From contig JALQPE010003003.1 of NCBI GenBank assembly GCA_030407315.1, positions 45,568 through 109,567 of the forward strand: DNA of 64,000 nt, written 5' to 3'. Source of the DNA: Asparagopsis taxiformis. Lineage: Eukaryota; Rhodophyta; Florideophyceae; Bonnemaisoniales; Bonnemaisoniaceae. The translations under genes and the position numbers were made by a program. The notes beneath the pieces were generated by a model that searched no databases, was not told the origin of the DNA, and saw nothing but the letters and a program-made list of their open reading frames with translations. Shown piece by piece: positions 28,858 to 40,128 of the stretch. Each line of letters opens with the position of its first letter. Position 1 is the stretch's first letter.

Positions 28858-30130
28858 TCACGTTGTGGCTCGTCGCACGCGTGCGAAGTATCGAGAGACG
28901 CTCTCTTCAGATACGTTCCGGCGGGGCTCCCACGTAGGGTCACGATACCCGACCCACTTCACGAGGAAGTCTAACGTTCCGTCCTCGTTCACGAGATGGT
29001 TGAGTAGGTCGTCTACTACATACGCCGGACCGTCGCGGTTCTTGTCGAGGTCTGCCTCGGTGGCATCGTATGGCTCCGGCGGGGGCGCGTTCGCCGGCGT
29101 TGGCGCGTACGCAACGCGGTCCGAGTTGACACGTTCAACTACGTCTCCTCGTTGGATGACGAACGTTCGTACGTCGTTACGTAGTACGCGGAACGGTCCC
29201 AACGCGTGGTTTCCGAGCTTCGTGCCCTTCGTATTCCCGTCCGTCGGGTCGATGAATACGTATTCTCCCGCGCGGATGTTTCGATTCGAGACACGGACTC
29301 GTTTGTCGAAATTTCGTTTATAACGTGCCTGCGCGGCCTTCAGCGTTCGATACGCGTTCTCCATCGTTGTGGCGAGCTCACAAACGTAAGTGGCTCGCCC
29401 TCCCCCGTCGGGTAGTTCGCGGTTCGTTACCTTCGTGTGTAGCGCCAACGGTGGCGGTGGATTCGTCAGAATCAAGTCGAAGGGCGTCGTGCCCGTGTTC
29501 GAATGCACATGCGTGTTGTACGCAAACGTTAGCGCCGATGCGTATCGATCCCAGTCGTTCTGGTTTTCGTTCACGTAATTGCGCAGCATCGCCAGGATCG
29601 TCCTGTTGTAGCGCTCCACCTGCCCGTTCGTTTGGGGGTGGTACGTCGACGTGAAGATGTTCGTTACGCCTATCTCGTTGCAAACGCGCTGGAAGAACTT
29701 AGCAGCGAACTGCTTTCCGTTGTCGCTTATGAGCGTTCGTGGGGGTCCATACGAGAAGACCCACGCGTTGACGAACGCGCTCGCCACGTTGGCGGAATCG
29801 ATATTTCGTAGAGGTACGACTCTGGTTAGCTTCGTAAAGCGGTCCGTTATAACGAGGATAAATCGGTTACCACGCGTGGTCTTCGTAAGCGGACCTAGTA
29901 TGTCGATACATAGGTCTCGCAACGGCTCCGTAGCCGGAAATAAACGTAACGGGCTCGTCCGTTTGCGAAGCTTCACGCGGTTCTTCGCACATCCGACGCA
30001 GTTTCGTACCGTTGCGTGGATGTCGGCGGCCATCGCGGGCCAGTAGTACGTCCTCCGTAGGGTATAGTACATACGCGTTTGTTCGGGATGTCCAGCGAGG
30101 ACGTGGTGGTGCGTTAATTCTAGCTGTCGC
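28858..30130 (-). pseudogene. pol: Element B pol: integrase and chromodomain
   Basis: Open from about 30130 (frameshift after VVPASLG, where the upstream frame hits TAG) to the stop at 28858. It shows TYYWPAMAADIHATVRNCVGCAKN (zinc finger end), CIDILGPL, LISDNGKQF, STYHPQTNGQVERYNRT, a GPF-type end (HALGPFRV) and a short spacer before the chromodomain VVDDLLNHLVNEDGTLDFLVKWVGYRDPTWEPRR. The integrase triad looks intact. The spacer before the chromodomain is much shorter than the roughly 200 residues in E1, so the lineages differ. Confidence 0.88.
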
Positions 30131-31900
30131 GGCCTAGCGAAGCCGGCACAACGATTTGTGTACTTTCCTCATCGTGAGGGTTCCGGCGTTGGAGTAAGCC
30201 ATCGTGGCCTTCGAAGAATGCAGCGTCCTGGGTCTCGGACTGTCGCGTCAGTATCGATTGACAGAAAGCGTCTTCACGTTGAGCTTCGATAAGCTCGTCC
30301 CTCGTAATGGGAAGCTGGACTTCAGCTGGTGGCACGCGTGCCGAGTCATCTTCAGCAGCGCGCTGTTCGTCGAGGAAATCCGGTTCCTCGTCAAGAACGT
30401 CATCGAGCGACGCGTCGCGGTTGAACTCGCGTTCATCGTGGCCAGCCGTCGTGGCTGGTGTTCGTTCGTCACGAGTCTCGTTCGACGAGTCGTCGTGACC
30501 CCTGGCATTCGGTGCCTCTTTACGTACGGACGTCGTTCGTCCTTGCCCTTTTCGTGTGGGTTGTCGCCGACTGCGGGTCGTCACGAGGACCGCGTCCCCG
30601 TACGATGGTACGTCATCGTCGACGGGTCGACCGTCGTCATACGTAGATATCACGCGTGATAAAGCGTCAGGCACCTGGTGCACGCGCCCAGGCCTGTATG
30701 TAACTTCGAAATCGAATTCGGCAACGCGTAGCCTCCATCGTAGTAGTCGTCCGGACGCGTCCGTCAACGTCATCAGCCAACGCAAGGCTTCGTGGTCCGT
30801 ACGTACGGTAAATTGTTGACCCTCTACGTAGGGTCGGAGTGACGTTATCGCCCAAACTACGGAGTAGCACTCGCGCCCAGTTGCCGAATAACCGCGTTCG
30901 GTTTCGTTAAGGGTCTTCGATCAGTACCCAATCGGCACCCATTCGTTCGGCTTATCTTCGTTTTGTTGCTGGAGCAACGTAGCTCCCAGCTGATACGCCG
31001 ACGCGTCGGTATCGATCATGAACGGACGTCCCGCCTTCGGAAGGTGCAATACTGGTGGCGACACCAGTATTGTCTTCAAAGTTTCGAACGCATTCGTCTG
31101 CGCGTCAGTTGGGTTCGCCCAATCGGGGGAAGCGTCCTTCTTCAACACCGTGTTGAGTGGCCGAGCGATCTCGGCGTACGCCTTTACGAAACGGCGGTAA
31201 ACGTTGGCCGCGCCCAAAAACGATCGACACTGCGTCTTATCCCGCGGGAACGTAGCCGTACGAAAGGCTCCCTTGTTCCGTGTTGCGACATGCAGCTTCC
31301 CTGAGGTAATCACGTGCCCCAGGTAGTCAACTCGTGGTTGAAAGAACGAGCACTTCGCGAGTTTCAAAGTCACCCCTGCTGCGCGTAGCAGGGAAAGGAC
31401 GTGGTCAACGTGACCCAGATGAGACTCGAGGTCTTTCGAAAAGTCGATTACGTCATCTAAGTAAACTAGGCACGATTGCCAACGAACTCCGGAGAGGATT
31501 ATGTCCAACGTCCGCTGAAACGTAGCGGGGGCATTTCGTAGCCCGAATGGCATTCGCACGTAGCGATACGTTCCCATGAAATACGTAAACGTTGTCTTAT
31601 CACGGTCTTCGGCGGAGACTGACACTTGCCAGTAACCGGCGTTACAGTTGAGTGTCGTGAATATGGCGGCGTCGCCCAACGAATCGAGGCAGTCTTCCAT
31701 TCGAGGAAGTGGGTACGGATCAGCGATCGTTTTCGCGTTCAAACGTCTGCAGACTACATGTAGTCGACACAGAAACGTAAGGATCCGTCCTTCTTCGGCA
31801 CCAACACGATTGGTGACTCCCATTCGCTGGACGCGGGTTCGATAACCCCTTAGTTGAGCATCTTCGTGATCTGCTCCTCGGCTATCGTACGTAGAGCCGG
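30120..31900 (-). pseudogene. pol: Element B pol: reverse transcriptase and RNase H
   Basis: One frame with a TGA at 30921-30923 where E1 has Trp (PIGYW). RT motif A reads FTTLNCNAGYWQ, so the first catalytic Asp is Asn; the YLDD box (CLVYLDDVIDFS) is kept. RNase H motifs DTDASAYQLG, ERGYSATGRECYSVVWA and RTDHEALRWL are visible across the stop. About 31.85-31.9 kb a frameshift links it to the protease part. These lesions make it inactive. Confidence 0.87.
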
Positions 31901-32900
31901 ACCCTGTCGATAGGGCATTGAACGTATGGGCCGCGTGCCCGTTTCGAGTTCGATTCGATGCTCCGTAGCATTGATTTCGCCGAGGCGTCCGCTCGTCCAT
32001 ATTGACGAATGTGTGGCTAGCATCTCGTGGATGCGCTTTCGTAAATCCTCGTCGTCGAGGTGCGACAAATCGATTGTGGACTGCCAATCCGTGGCGGGGT
32101 CGTTCCCCTTTCCGTTGACCAACGGGTCTGGCGTTTCGTCGCCCAACCCGTTCGTATTTGTCCGTGTCGACGCGTCGACTAGCGGTAGGTTCAAAACCTT
32201 CGCGAGGGCTTCGCCGCCCTCACGCTTGAGTGGGACCATTCCCAACGGGGAGCGTACCGCGTACGCAATCGTCGCGCCTTTCGGCAATTCGCGGTCCTTC
32301 TTCGTGAAGTTCGACACGATGATAGAGAACGTCTCTCTCGGTCCTACGTCGACCACTCCGTTGGCTATGCGTAGCCCATGCCGGAATTGCACCAACGCTT
32401 TCGGTTCGAGGAACACGAGTCCGGTCGCGTCCGTCGTCACGTTGACGGTCCGTTGCGACATCGCCGGTACACGCGTGTACTTCGTCAGGCGAACCGAGAA
32501 CGTTCGGCTCGGCCGATTCGAGGCCGCATTACGCTCGCGGCGTTTCGGGTGCTGCACGTTTGGATTCGTCTCTTCCCCCTCCTCGTACGGAGTCGTCGTA
32601 TCGCCCTCCGCGATAATGGGTATCGTATCTCCCCGATGGAGTTCGATTGTCTGCATTCGACAGCGTATGGCATCGACATGCTTCGTCATGAACGATGTGC
32701 CCATTATAACGGGAACAGCCAGCGTGTTGGCTACGAAGAATTTGACATGGAACAGCGAGTTCCCCAGCCTGACGCGAAGCAGGATGGCGCCTTCGATAGG
32801 CAAGCGTCGCCCGTTGGCGTCCCCGAGCTTCGGTAGCTCTTCGTCACGTAGACAGCGGTCAACCCAATCGTAGGGTAGTAAACTTGTTCGTATCAAGTTG
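31850..32900 (-). pseudogene. pol: Element B pol: protease
   Basis: The retropepsin motif reads MDTCSGYN instead of DTGSG, followed by VPVIMGTSFM and CRMQTIEL, matching the E1 and E2 protease domain. The Gly to Cys change falls in the active-site triplet. It runs into the RT start (PYRQGPALRTIAEEQITKMLN) before its frame closes at 31850. Confidence 0.85.
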
Positions 32901-33395
32901 TAGCCGCTGCACGTATCCATCGCGATGGTAATCGCCCTCATCACGTTGAGGTCTAGTCCTATCGTCCCGGACACGATGTAATGCTTCGAAGCAAGTAGGC
33001 ACGTATGCCCGTCGAGAACCAACGGTTCGGTCCTGACCGGCGCGCAGTCTACGTCTTCGTTGGCGGTTCACCGCATGAGCCCGTATAGCTTTTTTTGCGT
33101 CGATACGCTTCGTATAAGCCGCGTGCTTGGCTCTCTCGCGTTCGGAAGCGTCGTGCTTCCGGGTAGCGCGTCTCTCTCGTCTGCGAGACTTCCTCTTCGT
33201 GTGAGGTTCGTTCGTCCCGTTGGAATGCGGTTCTTCCCCCACTTCGGGTGTCGTGTGACTCGAGTTGGCCTTCGCGGCCGTGAGCTTTTCGTAACTCTCG
33301 TTCATTGGTGAGCCTGCGGAGGACCGATCATCGACGTCTGTCGTCCCCCTTTCACGTAAGGGTTCAGGCGATGTGGGTGGCTCGTGACCTACATC
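32859..33395 (-). pseudogene. pol: Element B pol, N-terminal linker
   Basis: A highly charged Arg/Lys/Glu-rich region between gag and protease, in the -1 frame relative to the gag stop once the solo LTR is removed, as in E1 and E2. A frameshift near 32.87-32.9 kb separates it from the protease frame. Confidence 0.65.
33391..33395. repeat. Target-site duplication of solo LTR, left copy (ACATC)
   Basis: ACATC before TGTGGGAC; repeated at 34673-34677. Confidence 0.8.
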
Positions 33396-34672
33396 TGTGG
33401 GACTCGTCCCGTATTGCGCTGCGAGCGGTCGCGGGAGGGACAATTCCAGGCGTCTGGAATGGGCGCCAGGAGGGGTCGCTTAGGCGGTACGCTCGAGAGC
33501 GTGAGTGGGTGCTCGATAGGGAATCAGCCGCGAAGAGCCGCGTTGAGAATCAATGGCCGCGGTGACGTGGCAAGGCAATTGTCGCCCAAGGGCGAATGGG
33601 CGCGTGCCGCCTTGCATTGGCACCGGGCCACATTGCTTGCGCGGGACCCTTCGGCGAGCGTGCAACGTGTAGCGATATAGGCGCGATTAGTCACACACGT
33701 GTGCGAGCGGGAGGATTATCCCGTTACAGTTGTGCACGTGTATGTTACGGCTAGCCGTCTCTATTAGTTTACACGTAGCAACGTAGCAGCTTACTCTGTA
33801 AGGCCCCTGGGCCACATAAACACCCCACAAGGTCCATTGGACGTCGGACCGGGACCATTGGTCCTGGTCCGGTCCCAGCAGTCTCATTGACCATTTAAAG
33901 GTCAACGGACTGACCACTAAGCTACAGTAAAGGCAGATCGTCTCGGTTCCAAATCTTTCGACCGTGGTCGTTTAACTTACAACTAAACGGCGGCGGCAGT
34001 TCCCTTACCGGATACCCGCTGCTCCGTTTCGATCTCCAATTGGGGATCGCTCGCACATTCCCCCAATTGCCCGCCGCGAGCCTCCTCCGGCGGGAGTGCA
34101 CGTGGATTGCCCTAGGGCATTTCGTCTCCGCGGTAGTGGACCACCTTCCCGCTTCTTTTAACGCCGTCAGGCGACCGGGAGTGGCCTTCCCCCCACCGGG
34201 ACAAGGCTACCGACTGGGAGCGCTGTCGGTTCGGCACTCCCAGCCGGTCAACCGAGCTAACGCCCGTGGGCTTCTCAATCGGTCTCGACCGCAGCCGCGG
34301 GCGGTATCACAGTTGCGGAATCCGTCGTGTGGGCAGCCACGCGTGGAGGCGACCACAATTCCCCGCGGGGATCCATCGCGCTAAGTGCCTAGTTAACCCT
34401 TGAGTGGGTTGAGGACGGCCACGGCCGATAGATCCCTCCGGCAGGTTAGATCCAGCCGTCCCGGACCCCGCTCTACCACCCGCTACCGGGTTGGGAGACA
34501 GGTGTCCGGGCTCCGAGGGATCGATCCACCCGACACCGCCCTCGGGCTACTAGGATGGCACGAGGCACCAGCCTCGTGGAACCGGCGCTCTCACTCGTGA
34601 GTTCGAAGCCTTATACCTATCCTCTAATCCTCCTCGGAGGTACAATCAATCTACAAGGGCTAAGGTCCTACA
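33396..34672. mobile_element. Solo LTR, 1277 bp
   Basis: The ends are TGTGGGAC...GTCCTACA, an imperfect inverted repeat with TG...CA termini, bounded by ACATC on both sides. It contains no coding sequence of its own and separates gag from pol of element B. It is unrelated in sequence to the E1/E2 LTRs, so it represents another retrotransposon family left by LTR-LTR recombination. Orientation is not fixed. Confidence 0.8.
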
Positions 34673-34677
34673 ACATC
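34673..34677. repeat. Target-site duplication of solo LTR, right copy (ACATC)
   Basis: Directly follows GTCCTACA; identical to 33391-33395. Confidence 0.8.
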
Positions 34678-35371
34678 GCCTGGTCGTTTTCCGGTGCGAG
34701 GCCGTTCGACTCGTCGTCGTCGTGAGCCCACGAAGCTCGTTCGTCATCGTGACTCGTTTCCACCTCGAGTGGTGTTTCTTCGGCGGGAGTCGTCACGTAG
34801 ACTCCGCTGCGGCCATTACGCTGGCTATTTCGTTCGTTCGCCCACGGGCGGGGGTCACGTCGGTCATTACGAAAGTCGCCGCGGCGCTTGTCGAAGGGCC
34901 TTCCCCCGTCACGATTGGGGTTTCGGAGTATCGTAGGCGGCGTGCCATACCTCCGCGAGGTCACGTTCCCTCGCTCACCAGGTCGTTCCTGGTTTCGTTT
35001 GGCCATTCGTTGGCGGAAGTACTCAGCCTGCCGTGGGTTGCTCTTCACGTGGAAGAGGTAGTACTTGTACGCGAAAAAGATCTGTTGATCTGGCGTCAGA
35101 CGCGGACACGTAAACGTCGAGTGGCCATCTTCGCGGCATGACCAACACGACAGCGTCCAGTAATCATTCGGGATTACGGAATACGCTAATTGCGCCTGCT
35201 CGCTCGTGAGCTTCGGCACGTCCTCGCATGGACGGTTCAATCGAGCTTCGAGCTCGTCCGGCTTTTCGTTTGCCGTTTTCGTATCGTTGGGCGGCAGCCC
35301 GTTCGTGAAGAGGATCGCCTCCAAATTTTCGGCAACGTGAACCGCAGCGAGCGACCCATCGTCGTCATCCC
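34673..35371 (-). pseudogene. gag: Element B gag, C-terminal half
   Basis: The nucleocapsid half, with a CCHC knuckle (CWSCREDGHSTFTC) followed by LTPDQQIFFAYKYYLFHVKSNPRQAEYFRQR. These align with the CCHC and YFAFANYAYQQEPEQVMRRQQRQFDK of E1. The 5' part is removed by the E2 insertion at 35372; the first 13 codons of the visible frame are E2 LTR sequence. The natural stop is a TAG at the solo-LTR junction (PENDQAM). Confidence 0.82.
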
Positions 35372-36054
35372 TGTAGCAGGTAGAAAATCCGCTAGAGCGG
35401 CAAACCACCCGACAGGTGTCCCGAGCCTCGGTAGAGGAAGTGGTAGAGCAGATGAACCTTATAGGTACCCGGCGGGTAGTCTCGTGAGAGAGAAGGGATC
35501 GCTACCCGGAGGGGGTTGTGCGATTATAGCGCTCACGCGAGATGCGTATTAATGGAGCAAGATGACGTAATCCGTCGAGCTGTTGGCTAACCCTAAGGTT
35601 TTCCCGGAGAGGGGTTGAACAATAGGTATGCGAACACTGTTCCTGTGGGTCGTAATTCCACTTGAGTTTACGTTACTCTAGAAACCGTGCCTACTGGCTA
35701 TTCCAGTGGCAGTTTTATACTAAGTCTACTGTAAGCTAGGGTTAGTGGTTAGGAATAAATATCCAGTTAGTGACCAATCAGAACCCAATTACTGGCGCTC
35801 GCCTACCCGCGAGGTCATTGCCAATAGGCTTACATTGTAATGTATGGCTGGTCAGCCTAAGTTAAAATTTGCCCCTTGTGGGGTCTTGGCCGGGGCCGAT
35901 AGGCCCGGGTGGGGTTATTTGTCAGCCATAGCTGGTCCTAAGTATAGGAAACACGCCAGTTGGCTGGTGCCTTCTGATTGGCACATCCCGTAAGTGGGTA
36001 CCCAATAGGGAAGCGACACGGCTCGATCAGCGAGGACCGCCAGGCGGTACGACA
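35372..36054 (-). repeat. E2 3' LTR
   Basis: 683 bp; on the minus strand TGTCGTACC...CTGCTACA. The last 100 bp and the GACCCCACAAGGGGCAAAT block are shared with the E1 LTR. A minus-strand TATAAAA lies at 35713-35719. Confidence 0.88.
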
Positions 36055-36066
36055 CGGCCCCCTCCT
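36055..36066 (-). other. E2 polypurine tract
   Basis: On the minus strand AGGAGGGGGCCG, directly upstream of the 3' LTR, as in E1. Confidence 0.85.
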
Positions 36067-36072
36067 GAGAGA

Positions 36073-36089
36073 TTTGTCGTCCCGACAAA
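36073..36089. promoter_or_regulatory. Inverted repeat beside the E2 polypurine tract
   Basis: TTTGTCG TCC CGACAAA, seven-base arms, the counterpart of 23862-23880 in E1. It sits about 360 bp upstream of the antisense ORF start. Confidence 0.6.
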
Positions 36090-36449
36090 ATTTGATCAAA
36101 TAAAATTACAATTTTTGGCTGTGGCCGTTGCATTGTGCAATTCAAAATTTTCCCGCGCGCGGCGCGTGCACACTAAATGTGTTGTCCATCCGACTCTTCC
36201 CGAGTTCCGCCCGACCGTTTCCTATTGGAATCAATACCTGTTTCAGGTCCATCATCGCCCTAACGCAACACAGCGTATTCACCCCTTCGGTGTCCAACTG
36301 CGTCCACGCATTCGCGTCCTTTCCATTATCCCTCAAAGGGTTTTTGCGTCCATCTGCTAAATAATTAGCCGCGTGATCGCACGAGCGGTGCCAATTCGAG
36401 GCTTGCATTCGCCGTTTCGGCCCATTGCCTCGCGATCCCCCTTCCTGGG

Positions 36450-39400
36450 TTGAATAGCGCAGCTCCCTCCCGGAGACTTAAGCCAATAGGCCACTTGTTC
36501 GTCCCGCTTCAGGGTTTTTATCAACGTCCGTCATCGCCTCTACTGGCTTTTAGGATGACCCCTCGTGCTCCGATTCAATTCGAATCCTCTGAAGAGGAAG
36601 GAGACAATATGGGTTCGCCCAACCGTCTTACCACACGCTCCAGCGTTCGCCGTCCCACGACGCGCCACCAGGCTTCCTCCTCCCGCACCGGGGTTCCGCC
36701 TACACCGGCTAAGTCTTCGTCGACTTCAGCGCCACGCGTGCCGTCAGCCGCCGCGGCTCAATCGCAAACGCGAACGCGTTCGACTGCCGTCAAAGGCACC
36801 GCTGATCCAGCGTCGCCTGCTGGCAAGGTTGTGAGTGCGCAAGCGCGTTCCGAAGAGACGGTCCCCCCTACCAGGGCAAGCGCACAAGAGTGCGACTCTG
36901 TTCCGGCTGAATCGCCTGCTTCCCCGAAGCCTTCCACCCCAGTGGCAAGTGTCAAACCGTCATCGGTTAATCCGCCATCACGCGAAGGTGAGTCATCGAA
37001 GGCCGCCGGCCCGTCCCCAAGGGGAGCCATGCCGGCCGACACCGAGGAGGTGATTGAAGTCGTCGCCGAGGGAGGCGCTACGCCCAGGCCAACAAGGCAG
37101 CCGAACGTCAGGCCTTCGCCAAGTTCGCGTCCGATTACTTCTCGTCCTTCCGCCCCGGCGGCTCGTACCTCTTCTGGTCATGACGCTTCAGCGAATCCCT
37201 ATGAGGACTATGGCCGCCGCAACCAACAGATACTGGCGGACGCTCGAAAGCGTAGGGAAGAAGAATTGCGCCGCGAGGCTGCTCGAGCAGAAGCCGAGAA
37301 GGCTGCAGCCGAAAAGGCTAATGCTCAACCTGTCGAGAAGGTCATAGACCCATATGCCTCTACTGGCAGGGTTACCCGAAGTGGGTCTGGTGCGGCTGCC
37401 GCCGATGCCTCTGTAGGCGTAAGACCGTCGGGCACCGCCTTGGTTGACCCTTACGCAGTTGCGTCTGCTCCAGCACCAGCTGTTCCGTCACACGACACTC
37501 CCCCTCGGGCACCTAAGCCGACTGCCAATTGGCGCTCCATGGGAGAATTTTACCCAGCCAATGCTGATGAACTGGTGGTATTCGATTCGCAAGCCTTGCC
37601 TTTCAGGCGTGAGCTCGCCGCTCCTTGGGAACACTACCCGTTTGCGCGACTCCCTCGTAGGGACTTTACGGATCGCCCGAGAAGCGAGTTACGTCGCGAT
37701 ATGCTTCTCATGAGCTCCCTCCGGGGTCAAAACCATCAGGTTCAAAACGAATGTTGGTCGGCGTATGCCCGTCTCCCCTCGAGTCGCCCTATGCGTCACT
37801 TCCGTGTCCCCCATACGCTATGCAGCGACAGGACTTTCCTGCTCCATCCCGGAGATGCACTGTACGTCGAACGTATGAATCGTCGCTTGTTCCAGGAAGG
37901 ATCGTACCAAGGCTCCGTAGCGGATCTACCGATGGTTCGGTCACGCTGGTTTGCGTACCCTCCACGTCCCGATACGGGTAGCTACGAGCATCATATGCGT
38001 TTGCACGCTAGGGTTACTTCCCGAAGGATGGGACGTCAGGTGACGGCGAATGATTATCGCGTGTTCGCGCACCGTCATGGTAGCTCTGCTGAGCCGGCCA
38101 CTAGGCCCATGAAGGTAGCTAGGGAAGCTTTGGACCCGCTATGGGATGATCCCACTTGGGAAGGCAAGTCATCCCCACCGATGTGTTTGCCCGTCGCCGA
38201 CCCTCCGTCGCTGGTGTATTTCCACAATTCCGCTCTTCGCGACGCGCCCGAATGGCGAATGGACAGGTTCCGATCGTACCTCGAGTTGGAGAGGGATATC
38301 CTTATAGGGATCGAGTTGGCTCGTACCGCCGAGACGCGGGGCTTTGTGTCGGTGATGGCGGAGGAACTCCTCAATAGGGTGAGCAGTACTTGGTACGATA
38401 TCCCGAAGGTTCCGGTGTCGGACGTGGTCCCCTATAGTCGAGAGTTACCTGGTTCGGTAGTGCGTCGGTTGCTGAAGGTGGCCCTTGGGGGTGATGATTA
38501 TCCGCAGGAATTGGTCAGTACCAACATCACGGGAGTGGCACCGGAGAAGGTGGTTATCTACAGGACTGTTGACTTGCCGGTGAGGGCGTTACGTATTAAC
38601 GTGTTAAACCATCGAGATGGTACAGTCGCAGAGCTGCCGCCTTATCGCAGAGATGGTGAGTTCACCGAAGATGGGTATTACGGCGTGGAGCCTGACAGGT
38701 ATTCCGACGGTCACCCCGACTATTACAAATATCAGCCTGTTGGCGAGGCATTTGTGCCGCGTCCGTGGTGGACGGCCGCCGAGGCGGGAGGCCCAGCTGG
38801 GCGTTCGCCTTACGCAGGACGGAGCTTCGCTCCTGTTGCTTCCTTACCACCCAGTGGTGCTGATGACTTGTACGAAAGTCAGGTCCCGATGACCGTCGCG
38901 CCTACCGCGCCAACCCCTCAGCCTACAGCTGCCCCTTCATCCCAAGTGGGTCCCGCCATGGAGGCGCTTCTGACATCCGACCAAGGCTCTGAGCCATCCG
39001 TCAACGGTGATGATGTAGTCACGCGTCAGCCTCCTGCTGTTGATATCCTACGTGGGGAATTGTCGAGTCGCGAATTGCTATCGATTCCGCATGTGCGGCG
39101 GTTGGCCGATGATCTTGGGGATGGTACGGTGGCTTCCATTTTTGCCTCTGCCAATGGGCGTTACATCGTAAGATCCGCGTTGGATGGACTCGCATTGTCG
39201 TGCATCACGTTAGCTGCTCGCTATAAGCAAGGACGCGAACAGCGTAACATCGCCCGAGAGCGTCGCCGCACAGCGGATAGGGAGGTTGAGGCCGCACGCC
39301 TGGAGGCAGCAGAATTGCGAACCCGGGTTGGGGAATTAGAAGGTGAGTTGGAGGACGCCAGGCGTCTACTGCAACAAGCAGTTATTCCCGAAGAGGGTGG

Positions 39401-39821
39401 CGAGGAGGCCGTTCAGCCTGGTTACTCGCGTCGTCGCGCTAGGTTTCCCGATGAGGGTCTTCCCGAACGCAACGTGCGTACTCGTCTTCATTCCCCCGTG
39501 GGTGCTGCGGATGCTAGTAATCCTTTACTTGCGCGTCTTGATGCCCGGTTAGGGTCGCCTGAGTCGCCAGATGTTTCTCCGCCTCCCGCGTCCATCCCAG
39601 CAGTTTGGTTATCCGCCTCTGCGGTTGCGTCTTCGCATGGCCCTGTGCCTGCCAGTCGTCGGGGTTCTAGTGCAGTTCCGCAACGCGGTTTGCGTCGTAA
39701 TCCTACCTTCACAAGGGTTGCACCCCGCTATCCTCGTCCTTCGACGAATGTACGCGCTCCTGCCCCTACGGCACCGTCTGCCTCTCATCGGCCTCGGCCT
39801 TCTAGCCATTATCGTCGCTAA
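36450..39821 (+). CDS. E2 antisense ORF: intact 1123-aa unknown protein
   Basis: The only uninterrupted copy of the antisense protein. The start may be at 36450 or at residue 36 (MTPRAPIQFE, 36555). Residues 1-355 are Pro/Ser/Ala-rich with a short Lys/Arg/Glu/Ala helix (265-295). Residues about 356-770 are the conserved core (WRSMGEFYPANADELVVFDS, WSAYARLPSSRPMRHFRVPHT, LHPGDALYVERMNRRLF, FTEDGYYGVEPDRYSDGHPDYY). Residues about 863-975 are a conserved helical and coiled-coil module (LSIPHVRRLADDLGDG then long Arg/Glu heptads). The tail is basic and disordered. No transmembrane segment, zinc finger or known enzymatic motif is visible. The coiled coil suggests a self-assembling or nucleic-acid-binding structural protein, but that is inference. 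Confidence 0.9.
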   Translation: MNSAAPSRRLKPIGHLFVPLQGFYQRPSSPLLAFRMTPRAPIQFESSEEEGDNMGSPNRLTTRSSVRRPTTRHQASSSRTGVPPTPAKSSSTSAPRVPSAAAAQSQTRTRSTAVKGTADPASPAGKVVSAQARSEETVPPTRASAQECDSVPAESPASPKPSTPVASVKPSSVNPPSREGESSKAAGPSPRGAMPADTEEVIEVVAEGGATPRPTRQPNVRPSPSSRPITSRPSAPAARTSSGHDASANPYEDYGRRNQQILADARKRREEELRREAARAEAEKAAAEKANAQPVEKVIDPYASTGRVTRSGSGAAAADASVGVRPSGTALVDPYAVASAPAPAVPSHDTPPRAPKPTANWRSMGEFYPANADELVVFDSQALPFRRELAAPWEHYPFARLPRRDFTDRPRSELRRDMLLMSSLRGQNHQVQNECWSAYARLPSSRPMRHFRVPHTLCSDRTFLLHPGDALYVERMNRRLFQEGSYQGSVADLPMVRSRWFAYPPRPDTGSYEHHMRLHARVTSRRMGRQVTANDYRVFAHRHGSSAEPATRPMKVAREALDPLWDDPTWEGKSSPPMCLPVADPPSLVYFHNSALRDAPEWRMDRFRSYLELERDILIGIELARTAETRGFVSVMAEELLNRVSSTWYDIPKVPVSDVVPYSRELPGSVVRRLLKVALGGDDYPQELVSTNITGVAPEKVVIYRTVDLPVRALRINVLNHRDGTVAELPPYRRDGEFTEDGYYGVEPDRYSDGHPDYYKYQPVGEAFVPRPWWTAAEAGGPAGRSPYAGRSFAPVASLPPSGADDLYESQVPMTVAPTAPTPQPTAAPSSQVGPAMEALLTSDQGSEPSVNGDDVVTRQPPAVDILRGELSSRELLSIPHVRRLADDLGDGTVASIFASANGRYIVRSALDGLALSCITLAARYKQGREQRNIARERRRTADREVEAARLEAAELRTRVGELEGELEDARRLLQQAVIPEEGGEEAVQPGYSRRRARFPDEGLPERNVRTRLHSPVGAADASNPLLARLDARLGSPESPDVSPPPASIPAVWLSASAVASSHGPVPASRRGSSAVPQRGLRRNPTFTRVAPRYPRPSTNVRAPAPTAPSASHRPRPSSHYRR

Positions 39822-40128
39822 GGACTGGCAATTGCCTTTGGGAGAATAACCTCTAACGGTAGTTTGAACACGCTTTTGCGTTGCGCCATTGTTCATCAGG
39901 TAGTCCTGAGGCACCTCTGAGGTACATTAAAGATGCATCATCACGCTGACGTGCGGATTTGTTTGTTGAAACCCTTTTTTGGTCAATTTTTTCATTTCCT
40001 GAAATCTAAATTTCCACAGTGGCTCCGGTTGGCGGTGATAAAGTGCGCCCTTTTTGGCATGACCCTCCGAGGTTTGCTAGCTCCACCCAGTGGGTACCTT
40101 GTTAGGTTCTTATCCCTGTGGGGTTACT
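39822..40128. other. Convergent gap between E2 antisense ORF and pol
   Basis: 307 bp with AT-rich stretches (for example near 39.96-40.02 kb) that could carry 3' processing signals for both convergent transcripts. No gene. Confidence 0.5.

Larger units (their letters stand above)
12293..35371 (-). mobile_element. Element B: old Ty3/gypsy chromovirus, host of three nested insertions
   Basis: Minus-strand gag (34673-35371) and pol (33395 down to 28858) plus a plus-strand antisense ORF (12353-12459 continuing at 24563-26734) belong to one element. It is interrupted by E1 (12460-24557), a solo LTR (33396-34672) and E2 (from 35372). Each interruption falls inside its coding sequence, which sets the order: B first, the others later. 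Its own 5' LTR is not in the window and its 3' LTR is not resolved, so the left limit given is only the start of the antisense frame. Pol has several frameshifts, a TGG to TGA stop and altered catalytic residues, consistent with age. Confidence 0.82.
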
